Positions 25,329 to 33,725 of a stretch of 64,000 nt of DNA are shown here, in pieces. The notes beneath the pieces are model-generated. The model did no database searches. It was not told where the DNA came from and saw nothing but the letters and a program-made list of their open reading frames with translations. A program made the position numbers and the translations under genes. The stretch comes from Collinsella tanakaei YIT 12063 (GTDB lineage Bacteria; Actinomycetota; Coriobacteriia; Coriobacteriales; Coriobacteriaceae), in the NCBI RefSeq assembly GCF_000225705.1, contig NZ_JH126470.1, positions 200,299 through 264,298 on the forward strand, given 5' to 3'. Within the stretch, counting starts at the first letter, position 1. Every line of letters begins with the position of its first letter.

Positions 25329-26535
25329 TCAGCTGCTCCCTTACATAGAGTCGCATTGCCTGAACATCGGGATAGTTAGGCAGGGAGCCGCGAACGGCGT
25401 TTCTTAGAATGGCTGCGGACTTCTTGTTTTCTATCCTCTTGATTTCGGCAGAGTATTTTACCGCCTCCGTGTTGTAATTCTCATCCCTGCGCAGCACATA
25501 TACCGCATCTTTTCGGTGCAGCTCATCAAGTATTTCTGGAACGTGCGTGGTAAAGACTAGCTGCGCGCCGCGCGGATTGGTGACGGGCGATGTGAAGAGC
25601 CCTATTACCACTCCCACAAGGGATCGGTTCAAACTCGTGTCAATCTCGTCGATAATCATATAGCCGCCATCGCGAAGCCTCTGCAGCGCAAACTGCACCA
25701 TCTCGGCTCCTATGATTGTTCCCTGCGATAGGAAAGAGGGGATTGCGTCGGGGCCCACCACGCGCTCCTTCTCGCCGTGAAAAGTAAGATGGTAGACCTG
25801 CAACTCTGGATCGTAAGACAAAGACTCTATGCTTGGATCAAACGCGCGCAAAACGGGGGAGGGAAGGCTTTCTCGTGGTAGAATGCGCTCCGGCCTAGAT
25901 ACGGTACCGCCACGTTTGCCGGTAACGCGGAAGACAATGCTCTCGTGATCTCCAAGGAATGCCCGCTCCTCGTCAGTGAGCACGGTGGCGTCGAGCTTGT
26001 GATCGCCGTTTCTACGGATGAGCACGGCTGCGTTGTCTTTAAATGCCGCCAGGTCATTCAAAGTATCACGCTTCAAGCTTGCGGAGTTGTATTTCCAAAG
26101 GGTCTCGTCAGCAAATACAAGGTCGTCGGTGCGGACGCATCCAGATCGGCTCAGATCATCTTTCTCGCATTGTAGCGCCGATTCCAACAGGTAAAACGCC
26201 CCGTCATTCCAGAAGATCACGGAGAGCTCTAGGCGCTCGTCAACCCTGCCTATACGGTTGATTTCTCGTGCTAAGTGCCTCGATACGCTTAGGTCCGTGA
26301 GATATGAAACAATGAAATCGATTAGATTCAGGGTGGTTGTTTTTCCGGATGCGTTAACGCCAACAATACCCGTAGCATTCTGCGAATAGATAGCGCCGGA
26401 GTTTCCTAGGCGAGTGACGTCGGGGGTTAAGCCGTCTTCGTTTTTCGAAACGCGGTCGGTAGCGTAAAAATCAAGCTCTAGCATGCCGTTCTGGTATAGG
26501 GGCAAGCCCTTGGCAACAATCTTTAAAATCCGCAT
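25321..26535 (-). CDS. AAA family ATPase (AAA_15/21, OLD-like) of a two-gene defence system
   Basis: 404-aa SMC/OLD-like ATPase. Walker A is GIVGVNASGKTTTLN near residue 60; the signature-like stretch is LSQGTIIGAEMVQFALQ; Walker B is GGYMIIDEIDTSLNRSLVG; and the switch His lies in VFTTHVPEILDEL. The insert between Walker A and the signature contains probable sensor sequence (LRAFDPSIESLSYDPELQVY). The SD is GCGAGG before the ATG. It diverges from the restriction-modification gene 278 bp away and forms an overlapping pair with the TOPRIM-like gene. Its expected role is to detect phage and license the partner; this is inference from architecture. Confidence 0.82.
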   Translation of the reverse strand: MRILKIVAKGLPLYQNGMLELDFYATDRVSKNEDGLTPDVTRLGNSGAIYSQNATGIVGVNASGKTTTLNLIDFIVSYLTDLSVSRHLAREINRIGRVDERLELSVIFWNDGAFYLLESALQCEKDDLSRSGCVRTDDLVFADETLWKYNSASLKRDTLNDLAAFKDNAAVLIRRNGDHKLDATVLTDEERAFLGDHESIVFRVTGKRGGTVSRPERILPRESLPSPVLRAFDPSIESLSYDPELQVYHLTFHGEKERVVGPDAIPSFLSQGTIIGAEMVQFALQRLRDGGYMIIDEIDTSLNRSLVGVVIGLFTSPVTNPRGAQLVFTTHVPEILDELHRKDAVYVLRRDENYNTEAVKYSAEIKRIENKKSAAILRNAVRGSLPNYPDVQAMRLYVREQLNG

Positions 26536-26714
26536 ATCTAATCCTCGCTTCGTCTCTTGTTCTCGATGTACGCCTGTTTGCTTAAAAGCGGGTAGCGTGA
26601 GTAATCATAGCACTATAAACATAATAACTGTTTATAAGTTTTACAGTCGCAGCGGCAATATCTGTGAAGCGCTCTCTAGATTGGCGATGGTCGGCCGACC
26701 CATTGCGTTCATGA

Positions 26715-26789
26715 GATCGGATCCTTCCCGTAATACCTCCAATCGCAAGATCGTACACACGTTCGATCGATACAATGACATGATCGAAC
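26715..26789. promoter_or_regulatory. Five GATC sites and an inverted repeat in the R-M promoter region
   Basis: GATC occurs at 26715, 26720, 26749, 26765 and 26782, five times in 71 bp. GTTCGATC (26761-26768) and GATCGAAC (26782-26789) form an inverted repeat around TACAAT (26771-26776), a good -10 candidate for the plus-strand gene. The gene encodes a Sau3AI-type enzyme expected to act on GATC, so self-regulation by methylation or binding is plausible. Confidence 0.6.
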
Positions 26790-26813
26790 ACGCGTTCTTT
26801 CATGGGAGGGGAT

Positions 26814-29584
26814 ATGGACGGGTCCCAGGACTACTACGATGCCAGCTCCCTAGACTCCATCTACAGCTACGCCAAAAAGCTCGAGGGCAAGACGCTGCGC
26901 ACCGCGTGCCATCTAGCCGCCATCGATGACCCGCATCGCCGCAAGGGCTCGTTTGGCAACGCAATCGAAGAGCATTACTTCCACTATGACATCAACAGCT
27001 CTGCGGATCCGGATTTCGCCCAGGTAGAAACGGAGCTTAAGACCACGCCGCTTCGTCGTAAAAAGAACGGCGAGCTCTCCGCCAAGGAGCGCTTGGTCAT
27101 CAGCATGATCAACTATATGAGCGTGGTGGACGAGACCTGGGAGACAAGCTCGGTCCAAAAGAAGCTCAGTAAGATCCTGCTCATCGCCTATGAATACGAT
27201 AAAGACCTCAACCCCGTGGACTTCTTTGTCGACCTGGTAGAGCTTTGGGGCATTCCGCCAGAGGACGTGCCCGTGTTCCGCCGCGACTGGAATACCGTGG
27301 TCGAAAAGATCCGTCAGGGCAAGGCGCATGAGCTTTCCGGCTCGGATACGTTCTATCTAGAGGCGGCGACAAAGGCCGCGTCCAGTAAGGTCCGCAGGCC
27401 GCAGCCGTTCTCGTCCATTCCCGCCAAGCCGCGCGCGTGGGCCATCAAACCTGCGTACATGACGGCGATCTTCAACAGTATGTTGGACGCAAAGGCGATC
27501 GAGCGGCGAGAGGGGGAGGGCGACCTCGACCTTGAGCATCTTGTCCGCTCTCGCTTTGAGCCCTACTTTGGCCTTACGGAAGAGGAGCTGGGCGAGCACT
27601 GCGGCTACCTCCATAATGGGCGCCGCAAACCCAAGAACCTGTGCGCGCTCATCACCAAGCATATTCTGGGCGTGGACCAGAACGCCAAGATCGCTGAGTT
27701 CGAGAAGGCTGGCATCAAGACCAAGACTATCCGCCTAAAGCGCGACGGGGTACCCAAAGAGTCGATCTCCTTCCCAACGTTTGATTACTTCGACCTGGTG
27801 GCTCGCCCGTTTGAGGAGAGCGACTTTAGGGAGTACCTGCGTAGCAAGTACCTCTTTGTTATCTATAAAGAGGACGAGGAAACTCGCGGCCGCTACCTGC
27901 TTTCGGAAGTCCTCTTTTGGCAGATGTCCGATAAAGACTTACTAGAAGCGCAGCGTTGTTATGAGGAGATGCGCCGTCGCGTCGCCATGGGTCGCGCGGA
28001 CTGGTCGGTCAAATCCAGCGAGAACCGCTGCTGCCACGTCCGTCCCCACGGGCGCAACAAGGCAGACGTTCTACCCACGCCGGCGGGCAAGCCAGAAACA
28101 AAAAAGTGTTTTTGGATCAATGCTCGATATATAGGCGAAGAGATCGATAGAGTAAGGCGGGAAACGATCTCAGGGGCGTCCGGCACCCTTACGGCCAACG
28201 GCACCCGCGCGGTCCACGGCTCCACCGTGGCCCAAGGCGTCGCTACCGCGCACGGCGCCGGCGCATGCAACCCGCCCACGCAGCCAAGCGCCTCTGTAGT
28301 TGATAGGAGTTATGTGACAAAGAACGTCATTCGAGTGGCCGAGCTTTTCGCCGGCGTTGGAGGCTTCCGCCTGGGTCTGGAGGGCTATAGCGACCCCGCG
28401 CATCCGCAGTTCGCCATGCCGTCCGCAGGTCCCTTCAAAACCATCTGGGCCAACCAATGGGAGCCACCGGGAACCCCAACGCGCCAGTTCGCCGCCAAGT
28501 GCTATCGCGAGCGCTTTGGCGAGGATTCCCTCATCAATGAGGACATCAACAAGGTGCTAGACGCCTACGAGGCGGGCACCATAGACATCCCGGACGTCGA
28601 CATGGTGGTCGGCGGCTTCCCCTGCCAGGACTACTCGGTGGCAAAGCCGCTGTCTCAGGCAAGCGGCATCGTTGGCAAGAAGGGTGTGCTCTGGTGGGAC
28701 ATCTACCGGTTCTTGCGCCTTAAGAACACGCCGCGTTACGTGCTGCTCGAAAACGTCGACCGCCTGCTTAAAAGCCCCGCGTCGCAGCGCGGTAGGGACT
28801 TCGCCATCATCCTTTCCTGCTTCGCCTCCCTGGGCTACGCGGTCGAGTGGCGCGTTGTGAACGCCGCGGACTACGGTTTCCCCCAAAAGCGTCGCCGCGT
28901 CTACATCTACGCGGAAAAGACGGATGAGGCGTGGGACCTCGCCGACCGTATGACGCGCGGCGTGATGGCCCAAGCGCTGCCCGTAAAGCCAGAGGTCGAT
29001 CCCGTGGGCTTCACCATTCCCGCCGACCCCTATGAGTGCTCGGAGTCTTTTGGTATGGGCGCCAAGCGCTCCCGCTTTGAGACGGCGGGCGTTATGCAGG
29101 GCTGCAAGGTCATGACGGGCAGGCTAAACGTCGAGTACAACGGGACGTACAAAACCCTTGGCGACGTGCTGGTCGATGATGCGGAAGTGGACGAGTCTTT
29201 CTTTATTACGGACGAGGATAAGCTGGAGCGTTGGCGCTACTTCAAGGGCGGCAAAAGCGAGCCCCGCGTGGACAAGAAGACCGGCTTTACCTATCAGTAC
29301 ACGGAAGGATCGATGGCGTTTCCGGACCCGGTTGACTGTCCGGCGCGTACCATCCTCACAAGTGAGGGGGGGGGTCGGCCTCACGGAGCAAACATATTGT
29401 GCAAGCGGGGGACGGCCGCTGCCGCAGGTTGGTTCCGGACGAGTTGGACCAGCTGCAAGGGTTCCCCAAGGGCTGGACGGACGTGGGCATGACAGATATC
29501 CAGCGCGCCTTCTGTATGGGCAACGCACTGGTAGTAGGCATTCCGCATATGATTGGACGAGTAATCGCCGAGCGCATGGAGTAG
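26814..29584 (+). CDS. Fused Sau3AI/MutH-type endonuclease and C5-cytosine methyltransferase, frameshifted at a G9 tract
   Basis: Type II restriction-modification fusion. Residues ~1-450 are a Sau3AI-like endonuclease: RRKGSFGNAIEEHYFHYD, then DPDFAQVETELKTTPLR with the D...ExK catalytic set, and a second MutH-like half with SISFPTFDYFDLVARPFEES. After a Ser/Thr/Ala/Gly linker comes a C5 methylase: motif I VAELFAGVGGFRLGLE, motif IV GGFPCQDYSVAK (catalytic Cys), motif VI LLENVDRLL, motif VIII FPQKRRRVYIY, motif IX RTILTSEGG. Sau3AI cuts GATC, the expected target. The frame shifts at nine Gs (29366-29374) and stops at 29492; motif X (MGNALVVGIPHMIGRVIAER) continues in another frame to 29584. 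Start ATG 26814 follows GGGAGGGG. An internal TAGGAG plus GTG 28314 could start the methylase alone. Confidence 0.88.
29366..29374 (+). repeat. G9 homopolymer in the methylase domain
   Basis: Nine consecutive G between AGTGA and TCGGCC. G7 or G10 would join SEGG to SASRSKHIVQAGDG and on to motif X in frame; with G9 the product ends in about 40 unrelated residues. Such tracts slip during replication and drive phase variation in other methylases; a sequencing error is the alternative. Confidence 0.9.
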
Positions 29585-29597
29585 ACGCCAAAGAAGA

Positions 29598-29632
29598 TGG
29601 GGCCAACCGCATTCTTGTAGCAGTTGGCCCCA
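29598..29632. terminator. Bidirectional hairpin between convergent defence genes
   Basis: TGGGGCCAAC and GTTGGCCCCA form a perfect 10-bp stem around a 15-nt loop. The methylase gene ends 13 bp to the left and the minus-strand HNH-like gene 5 bp to the right. T-tracts are poor on both sides. Confidence 0.6.
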
Positions 29633-29636
29633 CGTG

Positions 29637-30665
29637 TTAGCAGTTCAGCTGCATAAACGAGCTGTGATGGGCTTCGAGTCTGGCTTTGGATGGCCAGAGC
29701 TGCTCGTTGCTGGGAAGAGAAATCCGTCGCCTGTCAAAGTGGTTGTAGGCGGTGTTTCGCAGCGCGCCGCCCACCATGACCTCATAGGTATCAGGTCTAA
29801 TCGAAATGAGCGACTGTTGGTACAGTGTGCCCAGGTCCGTCCTAAGCAGGATTCCAGCAGACGGCGTATTGCTTGCTGCGCCCAGATAGGAACTGAGATA
29901 TGTCGCGTTGAGTGCGGGCAGTGCATCGTAGCCAGAAATCGCGCATTGGCCGTTATACGCCTCGATAAGATCCGTTTTAAACGTTTCGCCGTGGGCATTT
30001 TTAAGGTCCCTCTTGAGCGAGGTGAAGTCGCGCTTCCCCTCATGGGAAGAACCAAGGTAGTCAAGGTCAAGCGTTTTGCTGTTAAACAGCACGTCGGCGC
30101 GCAGCTTGGCTGCGTTTTCAAGGGCATCTTCTATCTCTTTTGCGGAGATGGGGGAGAGGGCACCGCTATCGAGTTTGTGAACGGGTCCATGAAGGGTGAA
30201 GATGCCCGCCATGTTGTTGTAGCTTTCAAGAAACGCAAGGCCAAGGCACTGGTACTCGTTGCCGGTCTTGTAGAAAACGCCTACGGGCACGCCGTCCTCA
30301 AGGCAATTGATAAGAGCTTGGTTGTACCTTGGCGAGCCGGGCTTTCGTCCCGTATTGTGATGGTGCTCGCAATATTGGATCATCCATGTGCCGTCATCAA
30401 GAAGGTGGACGGAATCCGCTCCGTATATCGTAGGGTTCGCGATGGTGATCGAAATCGCGTAGTCCTGCCCGCCCGGTTTGTGTATCCCTCGTTGCGCAAC
30501 AAGGGTGATGGGCATATCTTTGGGGGCATGGTCTTTCCACGGACGAGGTCCAACTTCTCCCTCGTGGCTCAGAAACCATTGATACGCCGGCAAGTAAGAG
30601 TCGGGCACAAGTGAAGTGGCTCGCTCATACGATAGCGTTAGGCCTTGATACGTTTCTATAGACAT
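29637..30665 (-). CDS. HNH-endonuclease-like protein with degenerate active site
   Basis: 342 aa. The N-terminal half (GTWMIQYCEHHH, NQALINCLEDGVPVGVFYKT, YQCLGLAFLESY) resembles SRA/PUA-like DNA-base-reading modules found with HNH nucleases. The C-terminal part follows the HNH_2 layout: FKTDLIEAYNGQCAISGYDA, ATYLSSYLG, SAGILLRTDLGTLYQQSLISI. The usual AHI, NGL and DLH residues are replaced by TYL, AGI and DLG, so the nuclease centre appears lost. GGGAGG lies 9 nt before the ATG. It follows the DUF262 gene by 18 bp and is probably co-transcribed. A modification reader or decoy role is only inference. Confidence 0.65.
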   Translation of the reverse strand: MSIETYQGLTLSYERATSLVPDSYLPAYQWFLSHEGEVGPRPWKDHAPKDMPITLVAQRGIHKPGGQDYAISITIANPTIYGADSVHLLDDGTWMIQYCEHHHNTGRKPGSPRYNQALINCLEDGVPVGVFYKTGNEYQCLGLAFLESYNNMAGIFTLHGPVHKLDSGALSPISAKEIEDALENAAKLRADVLFNSKTLDLDYLGSSHEGKRDFTSLKRDLKNAHGETFKTDLIEAYNGQCAISGYDALPALNATYLSSYLGAASNTPSAGILLRTDLGTLYQQSLISIRPDTYEVMVGGALRNTAYNHFDRRRISLPSNEQLWPSKARLEAHHSSFMQLNC

Positions 30666-30683
30666 GCTCGCTCGCCTCCCGGG

Positions 30684-32543
30684 TTAATCTTTGGCGAGGA
30701 TTTCAACGAGTTTATCCAGCATGATTTGCGCGCGTTCATGCAAGAACTTTTTAGCGGCTGCGGGATTGCCGTTCTTAAGGTCGAGGTCGGCATCACGCAG
30801 GTCTTGGCCGTTGTAAACAAACTCCCTTTCTCCGTTGAAGGTAAAGAGTTCTCCCTTGGATGCGGGGAGCGTGGTTGATCCCTTTGCCCTGTTCTCGGCG
30901 CTAGAAAGGTAAGCGATGTTGCCGAGGTTGCCGCCAGGGAGCTTGTACGTTTTGTACGCGTACTGTCCGCTCGTCTTATTTCGGAGCGTCTCGCGTGAGA
31001 TTAGATGCTCAATGTCGTAGGCGCTCTCGGAATATGCCTGAGGATTGCAGCTTGCAAGGACGGTCAGCAGGGTCTTTGCGATGGGGTCAACATTGATCGA
31101 CTCGTTGTTTTCGATTGAATCCAGATAAGACTGGGTTGCAATTTCGAGTTTTGCCCTGGAGAAGGCAGCGCTCGTCGCATACGACAGCGTCCCGTCTATA
31201 TAGTTGCCAAGCCTGGAGTCGCCCGAGCCCTTCCATTGATTGGTGAGCATATCCAAGATAAAGCACCTAAAGAGGTTGCGGGTTGTTTCGTTGTAGCCCT
31301 TCTTCTTATAATCCGGCAGCGATTCAAAATCCGTTGAGCGAATCGCTCCATATCGCGCGAACCAAAGAGCTGCAAAAAACGAGAGAAATTGCAGCTGGCC
31401 GCTAGATTTAGAGGTTTCGTACGCCTCTTTGCTGCCTGGCTTTTTCAGGAACTTGGCAAAGCGTCCGTTGATCTCATCGTATTCGGCAAGCATGCACTTT
31501 ACCAGGTGCTCCGTGGCAGTGGGGCTATCCTCAAAGCCTGCATTTGCGAAGACGTCGGGAAGTCCTTGGGGACCTTCCTTCTTTCCGGCGATTTCCTGCG
31601 GGCGGAGTCCAAATACAATCGCAAGCGTGTTGTAGCCAATGGTGTCTACGGTGTCGTCTTGCTCGGCGGCCTTATCCGGCCAGCATGCTCGGCATCGCGA
31701 GATAACGAGCTCTCCCAATGCGTGGCAGAATTCCGGAAGGGTGACAATGCGCTCGCGTCTCATTTCCTCAGCGCTAAAGTCTTCGATCTCAAGGCCGTCG
31801 CGATCTTCTGTGAGCGCTTCATAGCGTGAAATAGTGCGCTCAAGAATGTCATCGGAATAAGGTTCCGGTGACAGCTGGACTTGATAGCGGTTCCATTGGG
31901 CAGCGAAAACCTGGTATTTCGTCAGCTTTCTTCCGCCAAGGTTGACGTTGGCGAATACCTCGGGCAGCTCCGATTTGTCGCCCGTGAAGAACACACAGGG
32001 GATTTGGAGGGTCGACAGGTTGACATACTTATCGAGAGCGGTGATGAGCTCGACTTGGATATCAACAATCTCCAGCATATGGCCATCGCTGCATGCCGGG
32101 TAGATTTCCTTGATTTGTTGAGCTAGATATGAACCGGGCAGATTCCTCTTGGTGGCATGCAGGTGCAGCATCTCTTTGATTGCGGAGATGAATTGATTCC
32201 TTAATTTGGTTCTTGCGTCTTCCGATTGCTGCGCTGCGCCGGAGAGCGCCATCAAGGAGTCAATCTGCTTCGCTGAGTTTGATTCAATGGGAAAGTACTC
32301 CTCTGGATGACGTTGATATTCTCGCAGTGTAGAAAAGCGCTGTTGTCCATCAATGAGAGAGTACTGCTCGGCATTATCGTATTTATATAAAAGCAGTGAT
32401 CCAAAAGGAAAGCCCCTGCTTATGTTGTCGATGAAAGCAGCCTTTTGAGATTTGGACCATACCAACGGACGTTGATACGTTGGTATGGTCATCTGGTTTT
32501 CAAGATCTTCGAAGTTGATGGTTTCTATTCTGTAGTTCGACAT
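30684..32543 (-). CDS. DUF262 domain protein (GmrSD-type restriction-like)
   Basis: 619-aa protein. The N-terminal DUF262 (ParB-like) domain shows IPTYQRPLVWSKSQKAAFID, GFPFGSLLLYKY and the hallmark LIDGQQRFSTLREY near residue 65. The C-terminal third has YDIEHLISRETL and LPGGNLGNIAYLSSAENRAK, matching a His-Me finger (DUF1524-like) core. This pairing is that of GmrSD enzymes, which use NTPs and cut modified DNA. GGGAGG precedes the ATG by 4 nt. It is the middle gene of a minus-strand set of three. Three GATC sites lie in 32 bp just upstream (32566-32597). Confidence 0.8.
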   Translation of the reverse strand: MSNYRIETINFEDLENQMTIPTYQRPLVWSKSQKAAFIDNISRGFPFGSLLLYKYDNAEQYSLIDGQQRFSTLREYQRHPEEYFPIESNSAKQIDSLMALSGAAQQSEDARTKLRNQFISAIKEMLHLHATKRNLPGSYLAQQIKEIYPACSDGHMLEIVDIQVELITALDKYVNLSTLQIPCVFFTGDKSELPEVFANVNLGGRKLTKYQVFAAQWNRYQVQLSPEPYSDDILERTISRYEALTEDRDGLEIEDFSAEEMRRERIVTLPEFCHALGELVISRCRACWPDKAAEQDDTVDTIGYNTLAIVFGLRPQEIAGKKEGPQGLPDVFANAGFEDSPTATEHLVKCMLAEYDEINGRFAKFLKKPGSKEAYETSKSSGQLQFLSFFAALWFARYGAIRSTDFESLPDYKKKGYNETTRNLFRCFILDMLTNQWKGSGDSRLGNYIDGTLSYATSAAFSRAKLEIATQSYLDSIENNESINVDPIAKTLLTVLASCNPQAYSESAYDIEHLISRETLRNKTSGQYAYKTYKLPGGNLGNIAYLSSAENRAKGSTTLPASKGELFTFNGEREFVYNGQDLRDADLDLKNGNPAAAKKFLHERAQIMLDKLVEILAKD

Positions 32544-32661
32544 GCTACCTCCCTGCTCTCGCTTTGATCATTAGATCACGTTGAAGTGTTCTAGATCAAG
32601 CATTCGCTTGCTGGGAGGTATTTCCAGCAGGGCTAGCTGTCGTATGTGGATGAAAGGGGTC

Positions 32662-33438
32662 CTACTTTAGAAAAATGACATCGTTGTGATATTCGATGAA
32701 CTCCTTCTTTGGTTTCTTAACCGAAGGTAGGTCGATTTCTGCCCCGTCGAAGCTCCATAGCCAATCGAGCGGATCTTGCTTGTGCTTTACGGTATGGGAA
32801 ACGCGAATCTTATACTGTTGGTCGATCGTAATCAGCCCTTGGTCGAACGCGCGATCATGGAATGCGTTTAAGAGCAAGCCGTTGTCGGTGGCAAGGCGTT
32901 CTGTTTTTGGATTGCAGATATTCCAAGGCTTGATGTGGCTAGCCACCAATAGTCTTGGTATAGAAATGCCTGTTATGCAGCATTTATTGTGATACGCGCT
33001 AAGAAGGGAATTGCGGAAATACCGCTGGTTGACTCGCTGCCTTACAGCGGCGATACGCTCTTGTCCCTCTGGAATCGATTCTAGGTTGCGCTCGATGGGT
33101 CGGAAGGAATCAAGCTTCTTGTCGGGATCAGCGGTTGCCTGGTTGAGGAGGTCGAGTGATTCGCTAACCAGCTCATCTCCTTTGCTGTCGTACTCAATCC
33201 AGATTTCCTTGTCGAGTTTGCTACCATGCGACATGCCCACGCGGCCAGATTCAACGCGGTTGGCATCGTTGGCGGCAATGTTCCAGAGCTTAAGAGCCAC
33301 AGCGGAGGGGGTTCTGTCTAGAGCTTTGGCTAGCGCTATGATATCCGAGTTACGTTTATCAATCTGGGAGGGTTCAAGAAGCAGGTAGAGCGCAAACGCC
33401 GCCCGCGTCTCTTGGATAGTCCAGTTTCTGCGTGTCAT
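32662..33438 (-). CDS. HNH endonuclease
   Basis: 258-aa protein. The N-terminal ~60 residues form an HTH-like module (IIALAKALDRTPSAVALKLW). The C-terminal HNH_2 domain is intact: RNSLLSAYHNKCCITGISI, LVASHIKPWNICN, NGLLLNAFHDRAFDQGLITI, with the first His, Asn and last His in place. AGGAGG precedes the ATG at 33436-33438; an in-frame TTG lies 15 nt upstream. It is the first gene of the minus-strand defence run, 118 bp before the DUF262 gene. Likely a DNA nuclease; target unknown. The 33439-33725 gap holds no clear site. Confidence 0.8.
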   Translation of the reverse strand: MTRRNWTIQETRAAFALYLLLEPSQIDKRNSDIIALAKALDRTPSAVALKLWNIAANDANRVESGRVGMSHGSKLDKEIWIEYDSKGDELVSESLDLLNQATADPDKKLDSFRPIERNLESIPEGQERIAAVRQRVNQRYFRNSLLSAYHNKCCITGISIPRLLVASHIKPWNICNPKTERLATDNGLLLNAFHDRAFDQGLITIDQQYKIRVSHTVKHKQDPLDWLWSFDGAEIDLPSVKKPKKEFIEYHNDVIFLK

Positions 33439-33725
33439 GAATTGCCTCCTCAAGGTGAGTCATTTATTGCAGCGTCTGTTTGGATCGAGAATATATCTTT
33501 TGTCTGGCAAAGGGTAGCGGAGCGTGACCGGTGTTCATCTATCCGGGCATGGATTGTGCTTCAATTAAAGAGCGGGATTCGTTGTTCTTTTGAGCCTTAG
33601 CTTTGTCTTGTGTGCTATCTGCTAGCCAACGCCATCCTGATGCTGAGTGTTTGGTTCAGGATTCACTTGGTATAGCGTGCGGTGGGGCTCAATCGTTCGG
33701 GCGCAGGTCGAACTTGCCTTCGGCA

